From assembly GCF_017908035.1 (NCBI RefSeq), contig NZ_JAEQMU010000006.1, positions 1 through 64,000 on the forward strand: a stretch of 64,000 bases of DNA, given 5' to 3'. The translations under genes and the position numbers were made by a program. The stretch comes from Sphingobacterium tabacisoli. Lineage in GTDB: Bacteria > Bacteroidota > Bacteroidia > Sphingobacteriales > Sphingobacteriaceae. The notes under the pieces were generated by a model. The model worked only from the letters and a program-made list of their open reading frames with translations. It made no database searches and was not told the DNA's origin. This document shows positions 18,482 to 28,091 of this stretch, piece after piece (the first letter of the stretch is position 1; every line of letters starts with the position of its first letter).

Positions 18482-18802
18482 AAATTTATTGATTTTAGGT
18501 GTATAAATAAATTGGCCAAATATGTTTGCACTACCGACACACATATCATCATAATTTGGTTGACACAATATTAAATAATAATCTTTTATATTTCTGCATT
18601 TTATTAAACAAACAATAAAAAAAATGCAGAAAATCGCACAACAAACGCAGAAACAACCGATTGCAAAGCGCAGTAAAATAGCAAACAACCGCATAAACAA
18701 CTATTCCGACACAATACCGCATATCATATCCAAGTCAAATACACTTTGTAACAAAACATATCAGGAGAGATTCTCAATCACCATTCATGAGTATGAAAAT
18801 AA
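18482..18802. other. Upstream region of the SusC/NAGPA operon
   Basis: A 320-bp AT-rich stretch that should hold the leftward promoter. A near-consensus -7 (CATATTTG on the minus strand, one change from TAnnTTTG) lies about 40 bp before the SusC ATG. No convincing -33 TTG is seen at the right distance. No gene is evident. Confidence 0.3.
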
Positions 18803-18832
18803 AAAAGGTGCTCCTATATTAGGAACACCTTT
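18803..18832 (-). terminator. Terminator of the first sigma/SusCD/TlpA locus
   Basis: The stem AAAGGTG-c-TCCTA / TAGGA-a-CACCTTT spans 18803-18832, and on the minus strand runs into TTTTTATTTT. It lies 25 bp beyond the last stop of the long leftward locus that begins with the sigma gene at 30302. Confidence 0.85.
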
Positions 18833-18857
18833 CAAAATAACCCATTTCAATAGTAAA

Positions 18858-19406
18858 CTATTTCATACTGACAGCAGGCACTGACTTGGGCTTGCTCAAG
18901 TATTTAGTATATCCAATCTTATATGCTTCAATCTCAGCTTTGAACTGTAGTATCAACAGTTCCTTAGCATCCTTTGAGCCTTCGATATTAACACGCCAAT
19001 TGAGCTCCGAGATTGCATCTCCCTTTTCCTTGGTAAATAAAGCAAACTGAGCAGACTTAATACCCTTAGGCAAGGAGGTATCTTTCAGCTTGAATACCAA
19101 AAAGCGATGTTGATCCTCGACCTGACTTAATAATTCTTCACGCTTGCTACCATCCTTGAAGATCGCTTCACGCAATATCGGCATGATATCATCTTTGTTG
19201 ACAAGCGATACCACATACCCATTGGATAATTTCTCTACCAAACTGTAATCTTTCATCGCAGCCCATAGCACATCACGCTCGACAGGGACCTCCAGTTTTT
19301 CATCAATAGCCCACTGCACCTGCTGTGCTGCCGCCATCTGAGCATAAATAGGTTTGATTGCTATCCCAATCAGCACGCAGCATAATAACAAAATCTTCTT
19401 CATCAT
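18858..19406 (-). CDS. Secreted protein of unknown function
   Basis: The 182-residue protein has a signal peptide (MMKKILLLCCVLIG..., cleavage near 'IYAQ'). The segment 'KLEVPVERDVLWAAMKDYSLVEKLSNGYV' followed by alternating strand/helix text could be an SRPBCC/START-like fold, but this is a weak resemblance. No lipobox or catalytic motif is seen. It starts 1 bp after the stop of the TlpA gene and is the last gene of the locus, just before the terminator, so it is co-transcribed. The parallel locus at 30.5-40.7 kb has no counterpart. Confidence 0.65.
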   Translation of the reverse strand: MMKKILLLCCVLIGIAIKPIYAQMAAAQQVQWAIDEKLEVPVERDVLWAAMKDYSLVEKLSNGYVVSLVNKDDIMPILREAIFKDGSKREELLSQVEDQHRFLVFKLKDTSLPKGIKSAQFALFTKEKGDAISELNWRVNIEGSKDAKELLILQFKAEIEAYKIGYTKYLSKPKSVPAVSMK

Positions 19407-19407
19407 A

Positions 19408-20574
19408 CTATTTGTCTAAAAGTTTTGCAACGGCCTTTTCTAAATCATCACCCCTCAAGTTTTTAGCAACTACTTTACCATCACTATCCAATAGGAAATT
19501 CATAGGAATAGCTGTAATATTATAGAATTGAGCAGCTTCATTTTTCCAACCTTTCAGATCGGACACTTGTGCCCATGGCATCTTATCATCCTTCACCGCC
19601 TTCACCCATCTGTCTTTATTGTCATCTAGAGAGATTGCAAATACATCAAAACCTTTGCTCTTATACTTATCATAAACCTTCAATACATGTGGATTCTCGG
19701 CACGGCAAGGTCCACACCATGATGCCCAAAAATCTACCAATACATATTTCTTACCTTTTAGGTAATCGTACAGGTTGATATTCTTACCATTAGGATCCGC
19801 TTGGGTGATGTTGATGAATTTAGCGCCATCTTCCGTTTTCTTAGCGGCCGCCTCTGCACGATCGATTCCCTCTTTGACTTCCTTCGCTTCTGTCAACCAA
19901 GGGTATTTTGTGATCAAGGGATTGATATATTCTAAGATAAAATCCTTTTCCCGCTTCGAGCTCATATACCCAAATGCATACACCACTTGTGGATCATTCT
20001 TGAAAGTTCTTACATACCATTTAGCACGTGTAGCCATATTATCGTACTGTTCCATCATCATATCGGTCAGCGATTTGGTCATGGCTGTATCTTTTGCCTG
20101 CATAGCCATATACTGACGCTTGCCGATAGCAATCGTATTTTGGTAGTTTTGATAGTTCTCCCAGTTGATCATATTGATCAATTGGTTGTCTTTACCTTCA
20201 GACTGGATAAAGATATACGGCGGGTTCTTAATCTTCATCTTTGCCGTATCTTCCCCTCGAAAATCGATTTTCAAATCATCATTACCGGCCCAGAATGTAA
20301 TACGATCCCAACCATATACGTCCAGTGAATATAGACGAGGTGTCTTGGCAGGTACTTTAATTTCGTATGTACTGTCAGCCTTGAGCTGAATCGTCTGGAA
20401 TACCTCCGCATCCTTCATCGGCTTTGCCTTCAATGTAAAAGGGTATTTTTCCTGATGCTCTTTAGCTGGAGGGAAATTAACTTTACCCTTTACTGTGATA
20501 TAATCACGCGTCTGTGCAAATAAACTTGTAGCCATCAACAGACCCGCTGCCACACTTAAAACTATTCTTTTCAT
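19408..20574 (-). CDS. TlpA-family thiol-disulfide oxidoreductase
   Basis: I start at the ATG at 20574, where the signal peptide begins (MKRIVLSVAAGLLMATSLFAQ); the frame itself opens 28 codons earlier. The 388 residues contain an N-terminal beta-rich DUF4369-like domain, a helical linker (about 130-245) and a C-terminal thioredoxin fold with 'VDFWASWCGPCRAENP' (Cys287, Cys290) and cis-Pro 'AIPMNF'. It is a periplasmic or membrane-facing thiol oxidoreductase, probably reducing. It follows a second TlpA gene by 19 bp, and the two probably arose by duplication. The link to the SusCD pair and the dead metallopeptidase is positional. Confidence 0.9.
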   Translation of the reverse strand: MKRIVLSVAAGLLMATSLFAQTRDYITVKGKVNFPPAKEHQEKYPFTLKAKPMKDAEVFQTIQLKADSTYEIKVPAKTPRLYSLDVYGWDRITFWAGNDDLKIDFRGEDTAKMKIKNPPYIFIQSEGKDNQLINMINWENYQNYQNTIAIGKRQYMAMQAKDTAMTKSLTDMMMEQYDNMATRAKWYVRTFKNDPQVVYAFGYMSSKREKDFILEYINPLITKYPWLTEAKEVKEGIDRAEAAAKKTEDGAKFINITQADPNGKNINLYDYLKGKKYVLVDFWASWCGPCRAENPHVLKVYDKYKSKGFDVFAISLDDNKDRWVKAVKDDKMPWAQVSDLKGWKNEAAQFYNITAIPMNFLLDSDGKVVAKNLRGDDLEKAVAKLLDK

Positions 20575-20593
20575 CTTATATAATAATAAACGT

Positions 20594-21715
20594 TTAAAAT
20601 TTAACCTTGAATATTTCTTCGAGTTTCTTCTCCATTTCGCCACCACCTTTTGGTTCAAAACCGATCTCTTTCATAATGATCTTGCCCGACGGATCTATCA
20701 AATACGAAGTAGGAACGGCACTAACATTAAAAAGCGAACTGGATATCTTCGTATCGTCGTACAGCTGCGGCCAAGGATTAGACTCTTCCTGTACCGCTTT
20801 CAACCAAGCCTGCTTATTCTGATCGATGGAGATATTGACAATTTCAAAATTCTTGCCCTGCAGTTTGCTATACACCTCTCGAATACGAGGAAAGGATGCT
20901 CTGCAAGGAGAACACCAAGATGCCCAGAAATCTAACAATACATATTTGCCTTTAAACTCACTGAAAGAACGCTTTTCACTTTTTTCATTAGGCAGTTGAA
21001 AATCTTTAACCACTGCGCCTATATAGGCATTCTTTAATCCTTCAATCTTGGCATAAAGGGTCTTGCCTTCTTCGGTTGTTTTCAATTTGTCTGACAACCG
21101 ATTGTAATAGTCTTCAGCCTGAGCTGTAGATAGATTGGATAGGGTACTCAACACTAGAGTTGTCGAAACGACCTTATTCCCATCAAAATACTTATTCAAT
21201 ACAGAATCATACCCTTTATTGATTAACTCATTTTGATAAGTCGTAGCAGTCTCAAACTGCGCATTGCCTTTCTTCAAAGCTTCTTCACCATACTTGGTAA
21301 TAGTAGCCTGTCTGGCCCCCATAAAAACCTTAGGCTTGTCTGCATTATAGTTGTAATAAGTCACAGCAGAAGGCATTCCCTTGATCGTCGCAGATGATAA
21401 TCCTTTCACCACATCAAAAGCAACATTGATCGTACCTGACTGATCGTAAAACAAGACCAGCGGTGAATACATACGTCTTTTAGCTTGATCATATTGAATA
21501 GAAATAGCTCTGGATCCTGCGACCGGCTCATTGACATTGATTTCAAACTTACCGTTTTTGATAGTTGCAGAGTCTTTGGCCATACGGTTATAGAAATAAA
21601 CCATATTGTGGCCTTCGGTGTCTCCTGTCACGGTTCCTACCACTTTCACTTTTAATTGGCCTAAAGCCATCTGACTGCATAGTATTGCCAGCCCAGTATA
21701 TAATAATTTTCTCAT
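20594..21715 (-). CDS. TlpA-family thiol-disulfide oxidoreductase (DUF4369 N-domain)
   Basis: The 373-residue protein has a signal peptide (MRKLLYTGLAILCSQMALGQ). The DUF4369 domain covers about 22-130 ('VVGTVTGDTEGHNMVYFYN', 'DSATIKNGKFEINV'). A helical linker is followed by the thioredoxin domain with 'LLDFWASWCSPCRASFP' (Cys268, Cys271) and 'AVPTSYLIDPSGKI'. The CSPC dipeptide differs from the CGPC of its neighbour, which may shift its redox potential (inference). It lies 15 bp after the metallopeptidase-like lipoprotein gene in the same operon. Confidence 0.92.
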   Translation of the reverse strand: MRKLLYTGLAILCSQMALGQLKVKVVGTVTGDTEGHNMVYFYNRMAKDSATIKNGKFEINVNEPVAGSRAISIQYDQAKRRMYSPLVLFYDQSGTINVAFDVVKGLSSATIKGMPSAVTYYNYNADKPKVFMGARQATITKYGEEALKKGNAQFETATTYQNELINKGYDSVLNKYFDGNKVVSTTLVLSTLSNLSTAQAEDYYNRLSDKLKTTEEGKTLYAKIEGLKNAYIGAVVKDFQLPNEKSEKRSFSEFKGKYVLLDFWASWCSPCRASFPRIREVYSKLQGKNFEIVNISIDQNKQAWLKAVQEESNPWPQLYDDTKISSSLFNVSAVPTSYLIDPSGKIIMKEIGFEPKGGGEMEKKLEEIFKVKF

Positions 21716-21730
21716 AGTTCTTACTTTTTA

Positions 21731-23005
21731 TTATTGTAATGACCAAGCTTTACGTACCGGAGAGCGCTCCATAACGAGTCGCAAACGCTCTACCTGTCCT
21801 TGAGTAAAATTGTTACGCAAGGAAGCATAGCGTATATCATCCATTGCGTTATTGGCTAAAAACTTATATCCATCGACACTGACTTTCATTAGCCCCGTTG
21901 AGATATTGGCTGTTTGTGTTGATCCTGTTAAATACTTACGTGTATCTGAAACGTAGTCGACAACCGTATTACCTGTCGAACTCGTTGGATAAGTGGCATA
22001 ATATGCGGCAAGGTATGACGCAATCTCCACACGGTTACTCGGGTCTGGAAAAAATGCGGTACGATGTATACCTAGACCATAGTTTAAAAAGAAATCAGTA
22101 GTGGGTACATCTGCTACTGAATTCACTATTTTAGGAATTCCAAGAAGTGCCTCCTGACCAGCGGGAACAATCTGATAAGCCGCTTTCGTATCTCCTAAAA
22201 ACGTGTTCGCAGCTGTAGGAAAGATGTAAACATTCAAAAACTTATCCTTATCCCATTGATAACTTGCCGTACTATTTATTTTTACAGTAAAATGCGATGG
22301 ATTAAAGAGACTTGCAGTTCCTTTCCAGGTAGAATCATAAAATATCCGGTTATATCCTGGGATTGCCAAATTGACTCCTGAAGCATTTTTACGAGCCAAT
22401 CTAAACTCAATCTGCGCATTTCCTCCATTTGGGTCGTTGCCAACCGAATTATTAAAAATAGCATTAGCATAATCTAATCCTTGTTGTAATAGTTTTGGCG
22501 TTACTTCCTGATAAGTAAGAGGATCATAAGCCGCATCAGTTCCACTTAACTCAAATACATGAAACACGACATCTACATAACGCTTTTCGCCCACATCTTT
22601 GGGTTTACGTATAGTGACCTGTCTTGTCTCCGATTTAGCATCCCCGATTTGCGCATAACAGCTTATCGTACCCTTGGATAGATCTGTCGTACTGTAACTT
22701 GTACCTTCAATCAATTTGCCTTCGACAAAGACCTTCACCTCATTCTTAGGCAACGCTCTGTAGTCAACGAACATTAGTGTATCTTTAGTTACTCCTGCCT
22801 TATTTTTAACCTCAACTCTACGGAAGGCCTCTAACACAAATTGCAGAGATGCTTTTCCATCTGCGATCAACGTAGGACTACCCGTAGAAAACTCAACGAC
22901 ATCAATATCTGAGGCACGGGGTTGATATACCTGATAGTCAAACTTTTCTTTTTCACAACCTTGCAGTACAAACAATAGTACAAGGACATATAATATTCTT
23001 TTCAT
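21731..23005 (-). CDS. Pappalysin-like metallopeptidase lipoprotein lacking its zinc site
   Basis: The 424-residue protein has a lipobox in 'FVLQGC'. An Ig-like N-terminal domain (about 35-135) leads to a metzincin-like domain with 'DVVFHVFEL', 'LNVYIFPT' and 'NYGLGIHRTAFF'. It matches zinc-dependent metalloproteinase lipoproteins (pappalysin / BF0631-like) through to the C-terminal 'NNFTQGQVERLRLVMERSP'. Where those enzymes have HELGHYLGLYH, this protein has VEIASYLAAYY (326-336): the three histidine ligands are V, S and Y, and only the Glu is kept. The downstream 'DYVSDT' landmark is intact. I infer a pseudopeptidase with a binding or scaffold role. It lies between SusD and two TlpA genes in one operon. 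Confidence 0.7.
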   Translation of the reverse strand: MKRILYVLVLLFVLQGCEKEKFDYQVYQPRASDIDVVEFSTGSPTLIADGKASLQFVLEAFRRVEVKNKAGVTKDTLMFVDYRALPKNEVKVFVEGKLIEGTSYSTTDLSKGTISCYAQIGDAKSETRQVTIRKPKDVGEKRYVDVVFHVFELSGTDAAYDPLTYQEVTPKLLQQGLDYANAIFNNSVGNDPNGGNAQIEFRLARKNASGVNLAIPGYNRIFYDSTWKGTASLFNPSHFTVKINSTASYQWDKDKFLNVYIFPTAANTFLGDTKAAYQIVPAGQEALLGIPKIVNSVADVPTTDFFLNYGLGIHRTAFFPDPSNRVEIASYLAAYYATYPTSSTGNTVVDYVSDTRKYLTGSTQTANISTGLMKVSVDGYKFLANNAMDDIRYASLRNNFTQGQVERLRLVMERSPVRKAWSLQ

Positions 23006-23023
23006 CGTTCCTCTTTCTAAAAA

Positions 23024-24502
23024 TTAAAAAACAATTGTAGTCCAACCCTCATTCGGAAAAATATCGGGATTCTCCTGCAGTTCACTTAACGGTATTGGTA
23101 GTGCATAGTGATAATCCCCAGGCTCGACTTTAATATTGTAATTCTTGTTAAAAAAACGCAAATTTCGCTCCATTGCTCCTACTTTATAACGTTTCATGTC
23201 CAACCAACGCTTGTCCGTATCGCAATAAAATTCTTTGCGCCTTTCCTTAATAATCTCATCCAATAGAAGCTCGCCACTTAATCCACTTTTAGCTACGGCA
23301 CCTCTGAAACTTTTAAACTTATTTAAGGTTGTTAGAGCCAAATCTGCCTTACCATTGCGATAATAGCTCTCCGCCAATATCAAATAGGCTTCTTCTGGCG
23401 TGAACAAATGCAGGTGCAGAGTCTTGGAAAAAGTATCATCAGGCCAATTGTGCGAATGTACATTGCCTACAAAATAGGTCTCCTTTCGAAGATCACCAGC
23501 ATCAAACGAATTAAAGAAATCTTGATTTACTTTAAGATTTGCTGGAGCCGCATAAGGTGATCCATAAATAGGTGCTACTGTACCAAATCCCACACTCTTC
23601 ATATATACAGCCGGATATTCTGGGTCTAAATTCTTTTGTACATTCCTAAAGCTAACTACAGTTTTTGGAATATATCCCTCTGTACCATCAATAGCAGCCA
23701 AAGCGTACTTCTCAGATTCTATATAATCTTCCGCCTTTTTAGAGGAAGATTCCGCCTTAAACCAGTATACTTGTGCTAATAAGTTCTGAATGTAACGCTC
23801 GTTGAAAAAACGGGAATAGCCAGCATTAGGCCCAACTTCCTGAAAATATGCTAAAGCTCTTTTTAAATCTTCAGTTATTACAGCATATATCTCTGATGAT
23901 GCTTTACGTTTCATCTTGATACCAACCACTTCTTTTCCTGTATGCAAATACAATGGAATCCCCAGCTCTTCGTTGTCCATTGGCGCGAAATACTGTTGCA
24001 ACTTAAAGATGTAATATGCACGGTGTACGAGCATCTCTCCTTGTACGCGCTTCAACTCCGCAGGATCGGCCTCGCGCAGCTCTTCAGACTGGTCAATAAG
24101 TGCATTTAGAAATCCAATGACTTCATAATACTTCGTCCAGATCGCATCTATAGTAACTCGGTCGTTAAGCAATAATTTGTCTGCATAAAATGCTTCTTTA
24201 GCATGGGGATTAGCTCCTGGATTCGCAACATTCACATATTGACTCATGTTTGCTTCGAAATCAAAATTGTCCGAATGTGCTTCAAACATCATTTGATGTG
24301 CCTCCGTTACTACGGGCATTACCCCATATATAGGCTGTGTGTTAGATCTCGCAAAAGCGTCCAAATATCCTGCTAATACGGATTTCAAATCGGCCAAAGT
24401 CTCTACAGCACGTTGATTTTTAGGAGGTAAATCCAAAAACTTCGTACAACTATTGAGGAACAATCCTCCAAAAAACACATATAAAATAATTATCTTTCTC
24501 AT
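23024..24502 (-). CDS. SusD/RagB-family nutrient-binding lipoprotein
   Basis: The 492-residue protein has a lipobox in 'LFLNSC'. RagB/SusD marks include 'QGEMLVHRAYYIFKLQQYFAP', 'IQNLLAQVYWFKAESS', 'EEAYLILAESYYRNGKADLALTTLN' and the C-terminal block 'IIKERRKEFYCDTDKRWLDMKRY'. It starts 5 bp after the SusC stop and pairs with it. The metallopeptidase-like gene follows 18 bp later, so it is co-transcribed with the accessory genes. The substrate is unknown. Confidence 0.93.
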   Translation of the reverse strand: MRKIIILYVFFGGLFLNSCTKFLDLPPKNQRAVETLADLKSVLAGYLDAFARSNTQPIYGVMPVVTEAHQMMFEAHSDNFDFEANMSQYVNVANPGANPHAKEAFYADKLLLNDRVTIDAIWTKYYEVIGFLNALIDQSEELREADPAELKRVQGEMLVHRAYYIFKLQQYFAPMDNEELGIPLYLHTGKEVVGIKMKRKASSEIYAVITEDLKRALAYFQEVGPNAGYSRFFNERYIQNLLAQVYWFKAESSSKKAEDYIESEKYALAAIDGTEGYIPKTVVSFRNVQKNLDPEYPAVYMKSVGFGTVAPIYGSPYAAPANLKVNQDFFNSFDAGDLRKETYFVGNVHSHNWPDDTFSKTLHLHLFTPEEAYLILAESYYRNGKADLALTTLNKFKSFRGAVAKSGLSGELLLDEIIKERRKEFYCDTDKRWLDMKRYKVGAMERNLRFFNKNYNIKVEPGDYHYALPIPLSELQENPDIFPNEGWTTIVF

Positions 24503-24507
24503 GCCCG

Positions 24508-27500
24508 TTAAAAACCAATAGTTAGTGAAAATGTATAACTCCGTGTCGTAGGGTAGCCAAATGCCAACTGCGTCTCCGGATCTGTACCTGAATAAGGTGA
24601 TATGGTAAATAAATTATTTGCCATTAGCCCCAACTGTAGTTGCTTAACTACTTTTTTGAACATCGCTGGATTGGCACGCCATTGCAAAGCAATCTCTGTA
24701 CATTTAATATAAGCGCCCGACTCGATATCCTTGTCCGTCAAATAACTAACGTAATTTGAACTATTTTGAGAATAAAAAGGAATGTCCGTCACATCACCAT
24801 ACTGTTTCCAACGGTATTGCTGATTCTTAAGACGATTGGTACGGCTAGCTGTAACATCATCAGTCGCACCACTAGGTCCTTCTCTACGGTCCTGAAACCC
24901 TTTAATCATATTGCCATCAGCAAAGACAAAATTGCTGGTCAGTGTATAATTTTTATAACGTATACGCGTATTAAAACCGCCGTAAAGTTTCGGATCCTGC
25001 TGTCCCAAATGATAGGATCTATATTTTGTCTTTAAATCGGCATCTACAATGGTGGATAAGTCTATCAATTCATCACCTATTACGTTTTGATCCGCATCCA
25101 AGCGTTGTGCAAAAACCATCATATGTCCATTCGTCGGATCAATATGACTGTATTTATAGCCAAACCAAGAGCGCATAGCATAGTTTTCCACATTCTGCGG
25201 AGTTAAACTTGCTACAGAAGGGGTTCGATTGAAAAACACCTCGTCCAAGTTATTTTTTACCGTCGTCAAGTTGGCACCAACTTCCCATAACCAATCTGTA
25301 TTTTTGATTGCCTCTACACGGGCAGACAACTCCCATCCTTTATTCGACAAAGACCCCACATTCACGGCTGCTGATTTACGACCAACTGAAACAGGCAACG
25401 TTACGTTGTCTAATAGATCCGTAACCTTATTATCATAATAGTTGGCTTCCATGTTTAATCGACTACTGAACACAGATAGCTGTACGCCATAGTTGATATC
25501 CCGCTTTTTCTCCCATTTTAATACTGGATTACCATAATCAAAGCCATTTGCTTTTACGACATCATCATACACCAATGCGGACAAGCGGTAGGTATGGAAA
25601 GGATATACCGATCTATTAATACTACCTGTGTAGCCGTATCCATAGGAGAAAACCAATCGGTTCAGCCACGTCACATTTTCTTTGACGAAAGATTCCTCAT
25701 GCGCATTCCATTTTGCTCCAGCCGACCATAGTGGTGTAAACTGATTCGCAGAACCTATGATATCTACACCATCTGAACGAAAATTGGCATTCAACACGTA
25801 TTTATTATTATAAGCATAAGCAGCCGAACCGATAAAGGAGACAGAACGGTCTTTTTCATAATAAGTACCTCCCAACCGGGTCAAATCCAACTTTTTGTAG
25901 GTTGAAGCTGGCACATCATCCCAGGAAGGGTAGCCTGCCATGCGATAGTCTTGTAGGTACACTGGATTGTAGTGAAAGAATCTATTGTTGGTACGCTCTG
26001 ACACCTCGTTAGCAACAAATCCTTGCACAAAATGCTTTTGTCCAAATGTACGGTTATACTCTACAGTATTACGGACCGTATAATCAATGGTCTTACCAGA
26101 GTTCTCTTCCAAAAATCCGTAATTAAATTTCTCTAATAGCCCGGAACCACCTGTTTTAGCGGAATTAAGCCAATTCTCTGTGTAAGATCGATGCGTACCT
26201 GCACGCGACTCATCCATCGTCTGCACATTGGTATAATTCAACACTGCTGAGCCACGATATTGAAAGCCTTCTAAGAATTTCCATTCGACACCTATCTGTC
26301 CTCTTATGTTTCCATAGTCTGTACTTAACGTATTCTCACGTAGCTCACGCACCATATTAAAGGACTGATGATTCAAAAATGCAGATTCACCAATCTTATT
26401 ACTCATATCCCTATAAGTATCATCCCAGGCATATGATCCATCTGCATTGTACGGCCGCTCATATGGATTTGCGAACATCGCATAGCGAAAAGGATCTAAA
26501 GCCGGTTGCCCTTCTTTATTCTTTTTTATCGTAGAATATAAGTTAAAATCGACCAATAATTTATCACTGATATTACGGGTCAACTTTGCATTCATCCCTC
26601 CCAGCTTAAACTTATTTTCCATCAGTGTACCACTAGCATCCTGATAATTAAGCGATACATTGTATTGTAGCTTATTGCTACCACCTGACATAGCTACATT
26701 GTGAGATTGCTGATAAGCAGGATCATATAGTTCATCTACCCAATCCGTATTTACCTGCTCGAATTGAGCAATTTGCCTTTCAGCCTCTTGACTAGTAATC
26801 ATACCATTATCAACTTGTCTTAAAAGTTGAACCACTCTACCTCCATAAATCGGATGAAAATCATTATAAACCTGTCTTTCAAACGCAATTTTCTCCTTGG
26901 AGTTCATAAAGTTAAAACCATTTTTAGGAGCCATCGTCAGACCTTGATTGGTAGTATAAGTAATATAATCTTTACCAACCTCACCACGCTTAGTTGTAAT
27001 CACAATAACTCCATTGGCAGCACGTGCTCCATAAATCGAGGCTGCTGTAGCATCACGAAGGATATCAATACTAGCAATGTCTTCTGGTGGAATATTGCCA
27101 ATACCATTGGTCAGTAAATTATTTATATTTGAACTGGTCTTGTCCATACCCGCTACATCCCCATTCTGCAACGGCATACCATCTAGAATAATTAAAGGTT
27201 CTGCACTACCGGTCATCGTATTACTCCCCCGGATTACGATTGATCCTGTTTCACCTGGCCTACCCGACCCTGAGCGCACGTAGACACCCGTCATTTTACC
27301 TCTCAGGGCTTTATCGATAGTCGTGATTCCAGCTCCCTCTAAATCTTCACCTTTGATGGATGACACATTTCCCACGAGTTTACTACGTTCACGCTTTTGG
27401 AGTCCCGTAGATATGACCACGTCTTCGATTTCCTGCGCCCGGATACGTAGAGCCAATGTCACCATCTTCTGCGCCCCAACCTGTATTTCTGCGGGATGAT

Positions 27501-28041
27501 AACCAATACTATTGGCTACAATTTCCTGAGCAGGAGCAATTCGCTGCATTTTGAAATTCCCCTCTTTATCTGTAGATGTTCCGATTTTAGTTCCCTTAAT
27601 CAATAAAGTTGCACCTACGACTGGCTTGCCATTTTCATCAACAACCTTTCCTCGTATAGTATCTTTCTGTACCGCCTGCATAGCGACTGCCGCTGTCGAG
27701 GTACTGTTTGCTTTCTCTGCCTTCTTCTTTACCAATACTTGTTGTCCAGAAATTTTAAATTCGAGATTCGTTTCTTTCTCTAATAGCTGGATAACACGCT
27801 CAATGGAACAATTACTACAATCGAAAGAAATTACAGGAGAATTTGCTACGGCTTTGTCGTACAAAAAAACATATCTACTTTGCTTTTCAATCTGATTGAA
27901 AATAGCAGTCAATGACTTTTGCTTCACAGAAATGTTGATCTGGGCTAGAGCCATTCCCACTTGACAAATAGCTAGGCATAGTAGTATCGTTTTTATCGGA
28001 TACTTCCTCACATGCCTGTACTTCATGAAAAAATGCTTCAT
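24508..28041 (-). CDS. SusC-family TonB-dependent transducer with STN domain
   Basis: The 1177-residue protein begins with a signal peptide (ending 'MALAQ', about 34). The STN (secretin/TonB short N-terminal) domain covers about 35-105 ('SLTAIFNQIEKQSRYVFLYD'), the CTD beta domain about 128-210, then the plug ('SIVIRGSNTMTGSAEPLIILDG', 'DILRDATAASIYGARAANG') and the barrel. The STN domain normally contacts FecR in the periplasm, so ligand binding at the surface can be signalled to the sigma factor. FecR lies 50 bp upstream. It heads the transport part of the locus, followed by SusD after 5 bp. A second possible start is Met6. Confidence 0.96.
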   Translation of the reverse strand: MKHFFMKYRHVRKYPIKTILLCLAICQVGMALAQINISVKQKSLTAIFNQIEKQSRYVFLYDKAVANSPVISFDCSNCSIERVIQLLEKETNLEFKISGQQVLVKKKAEKANSTSTAAVAMQAVQKDTIRGKVVDENGKPVVGATLLIKGTKIGTSTDKEGNFKMQRIAPAQEIVANSIGYHPAEIQVGAQKMVTLALRIRAQEIEDVVISTGLQKRERSKLVGNVSSIKGEDLEGAGITTIDKALRGKMTGVYVRSGSGRPGETGSIVIRGSNTMTGSAEPLIILDGMPLQNGDVAGMDKTSSNINNLLTNGIGNIPPEDIASIDILRDATAASIYGARAANGVIVITTKRGEVGKDYITYTTNQGLTMAPKNGFNFMNSKEKIAFERQVYNDFHPIYGGRVVQLLRQVDNGMITSQEAERQIAQFEQVNTDWVDELYDPAYQQSHNVAMSGGSNKLQYNVSLNYQDASGTLMENKFKLGGMNAKLTRNISDKLLVDFNLYSTIKKNKEGQPALDPFRYAMFANPYERPYNADGSYAWDDTYRDMSNKIGESAFLNHQSFNMVRELRENTLSTDYGNIRGQIGVEWKFLEGFQYRGSAVLNYTNVQTMDESRAGTHRSYTENWLNSAKTGGSGLLEKFNYGFLEENSGKTIDYTVRNTVEYNRTFGQKHFVQGFVANEVSERTNNRFFHYNPVYLQDYRMAGYPSWDDVPASTYKKLDLTRLGGTYYEKDRSVSFIGSAAYAYNNKYVLNANFRSDGVDIIGSANQFTPLWSAGAKWNAHEESFVKENVTWLNRLVFSYGYGYTGSINRSVYPFHTYRLSALVYDDVVKANGFDYGNPVLKWEKKRDINYGVQLSVFSSRLNMEANYYDNKVTDLLDNVTLPVSVGRKSAAVNVGSLSNKGWELSARVEAIKNTDWLWEVGANLTTVKNNLDEVFFNRTPSVASLTPQNVENYAMRSWFGYKYSHIDPTNGHMMVFAQRLDADQNVIGDELIDLSTIVDADLKTKYRSYHLGQQDPKLYGGFNTRIRYKNYTLTSNFVFADGNMIKGFQDRREGPSGATDDVTASRTNRLKNQQYRWKQYGDVTDIPFYSQNSSNYVSYLTDKDIESGAYIKCTEIALQWRANPAMFKKVVKQLQLGLMANNLFTISPYSGTDPETQLAFGYPTTRSYTFSLTIGF

Positions 28042-28091
28042 AATGGTTTTGAGGTTAAATAAATTATAGTTGATTGATTGTTAGTTTTACA

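Noticed and set aside
18624..18884. 86-codon plus-strand frame between the two SusCD operons
   Set aside because: It runs through the terminator hairpin and into the end of the opposite-strand gene; no protein-like features.
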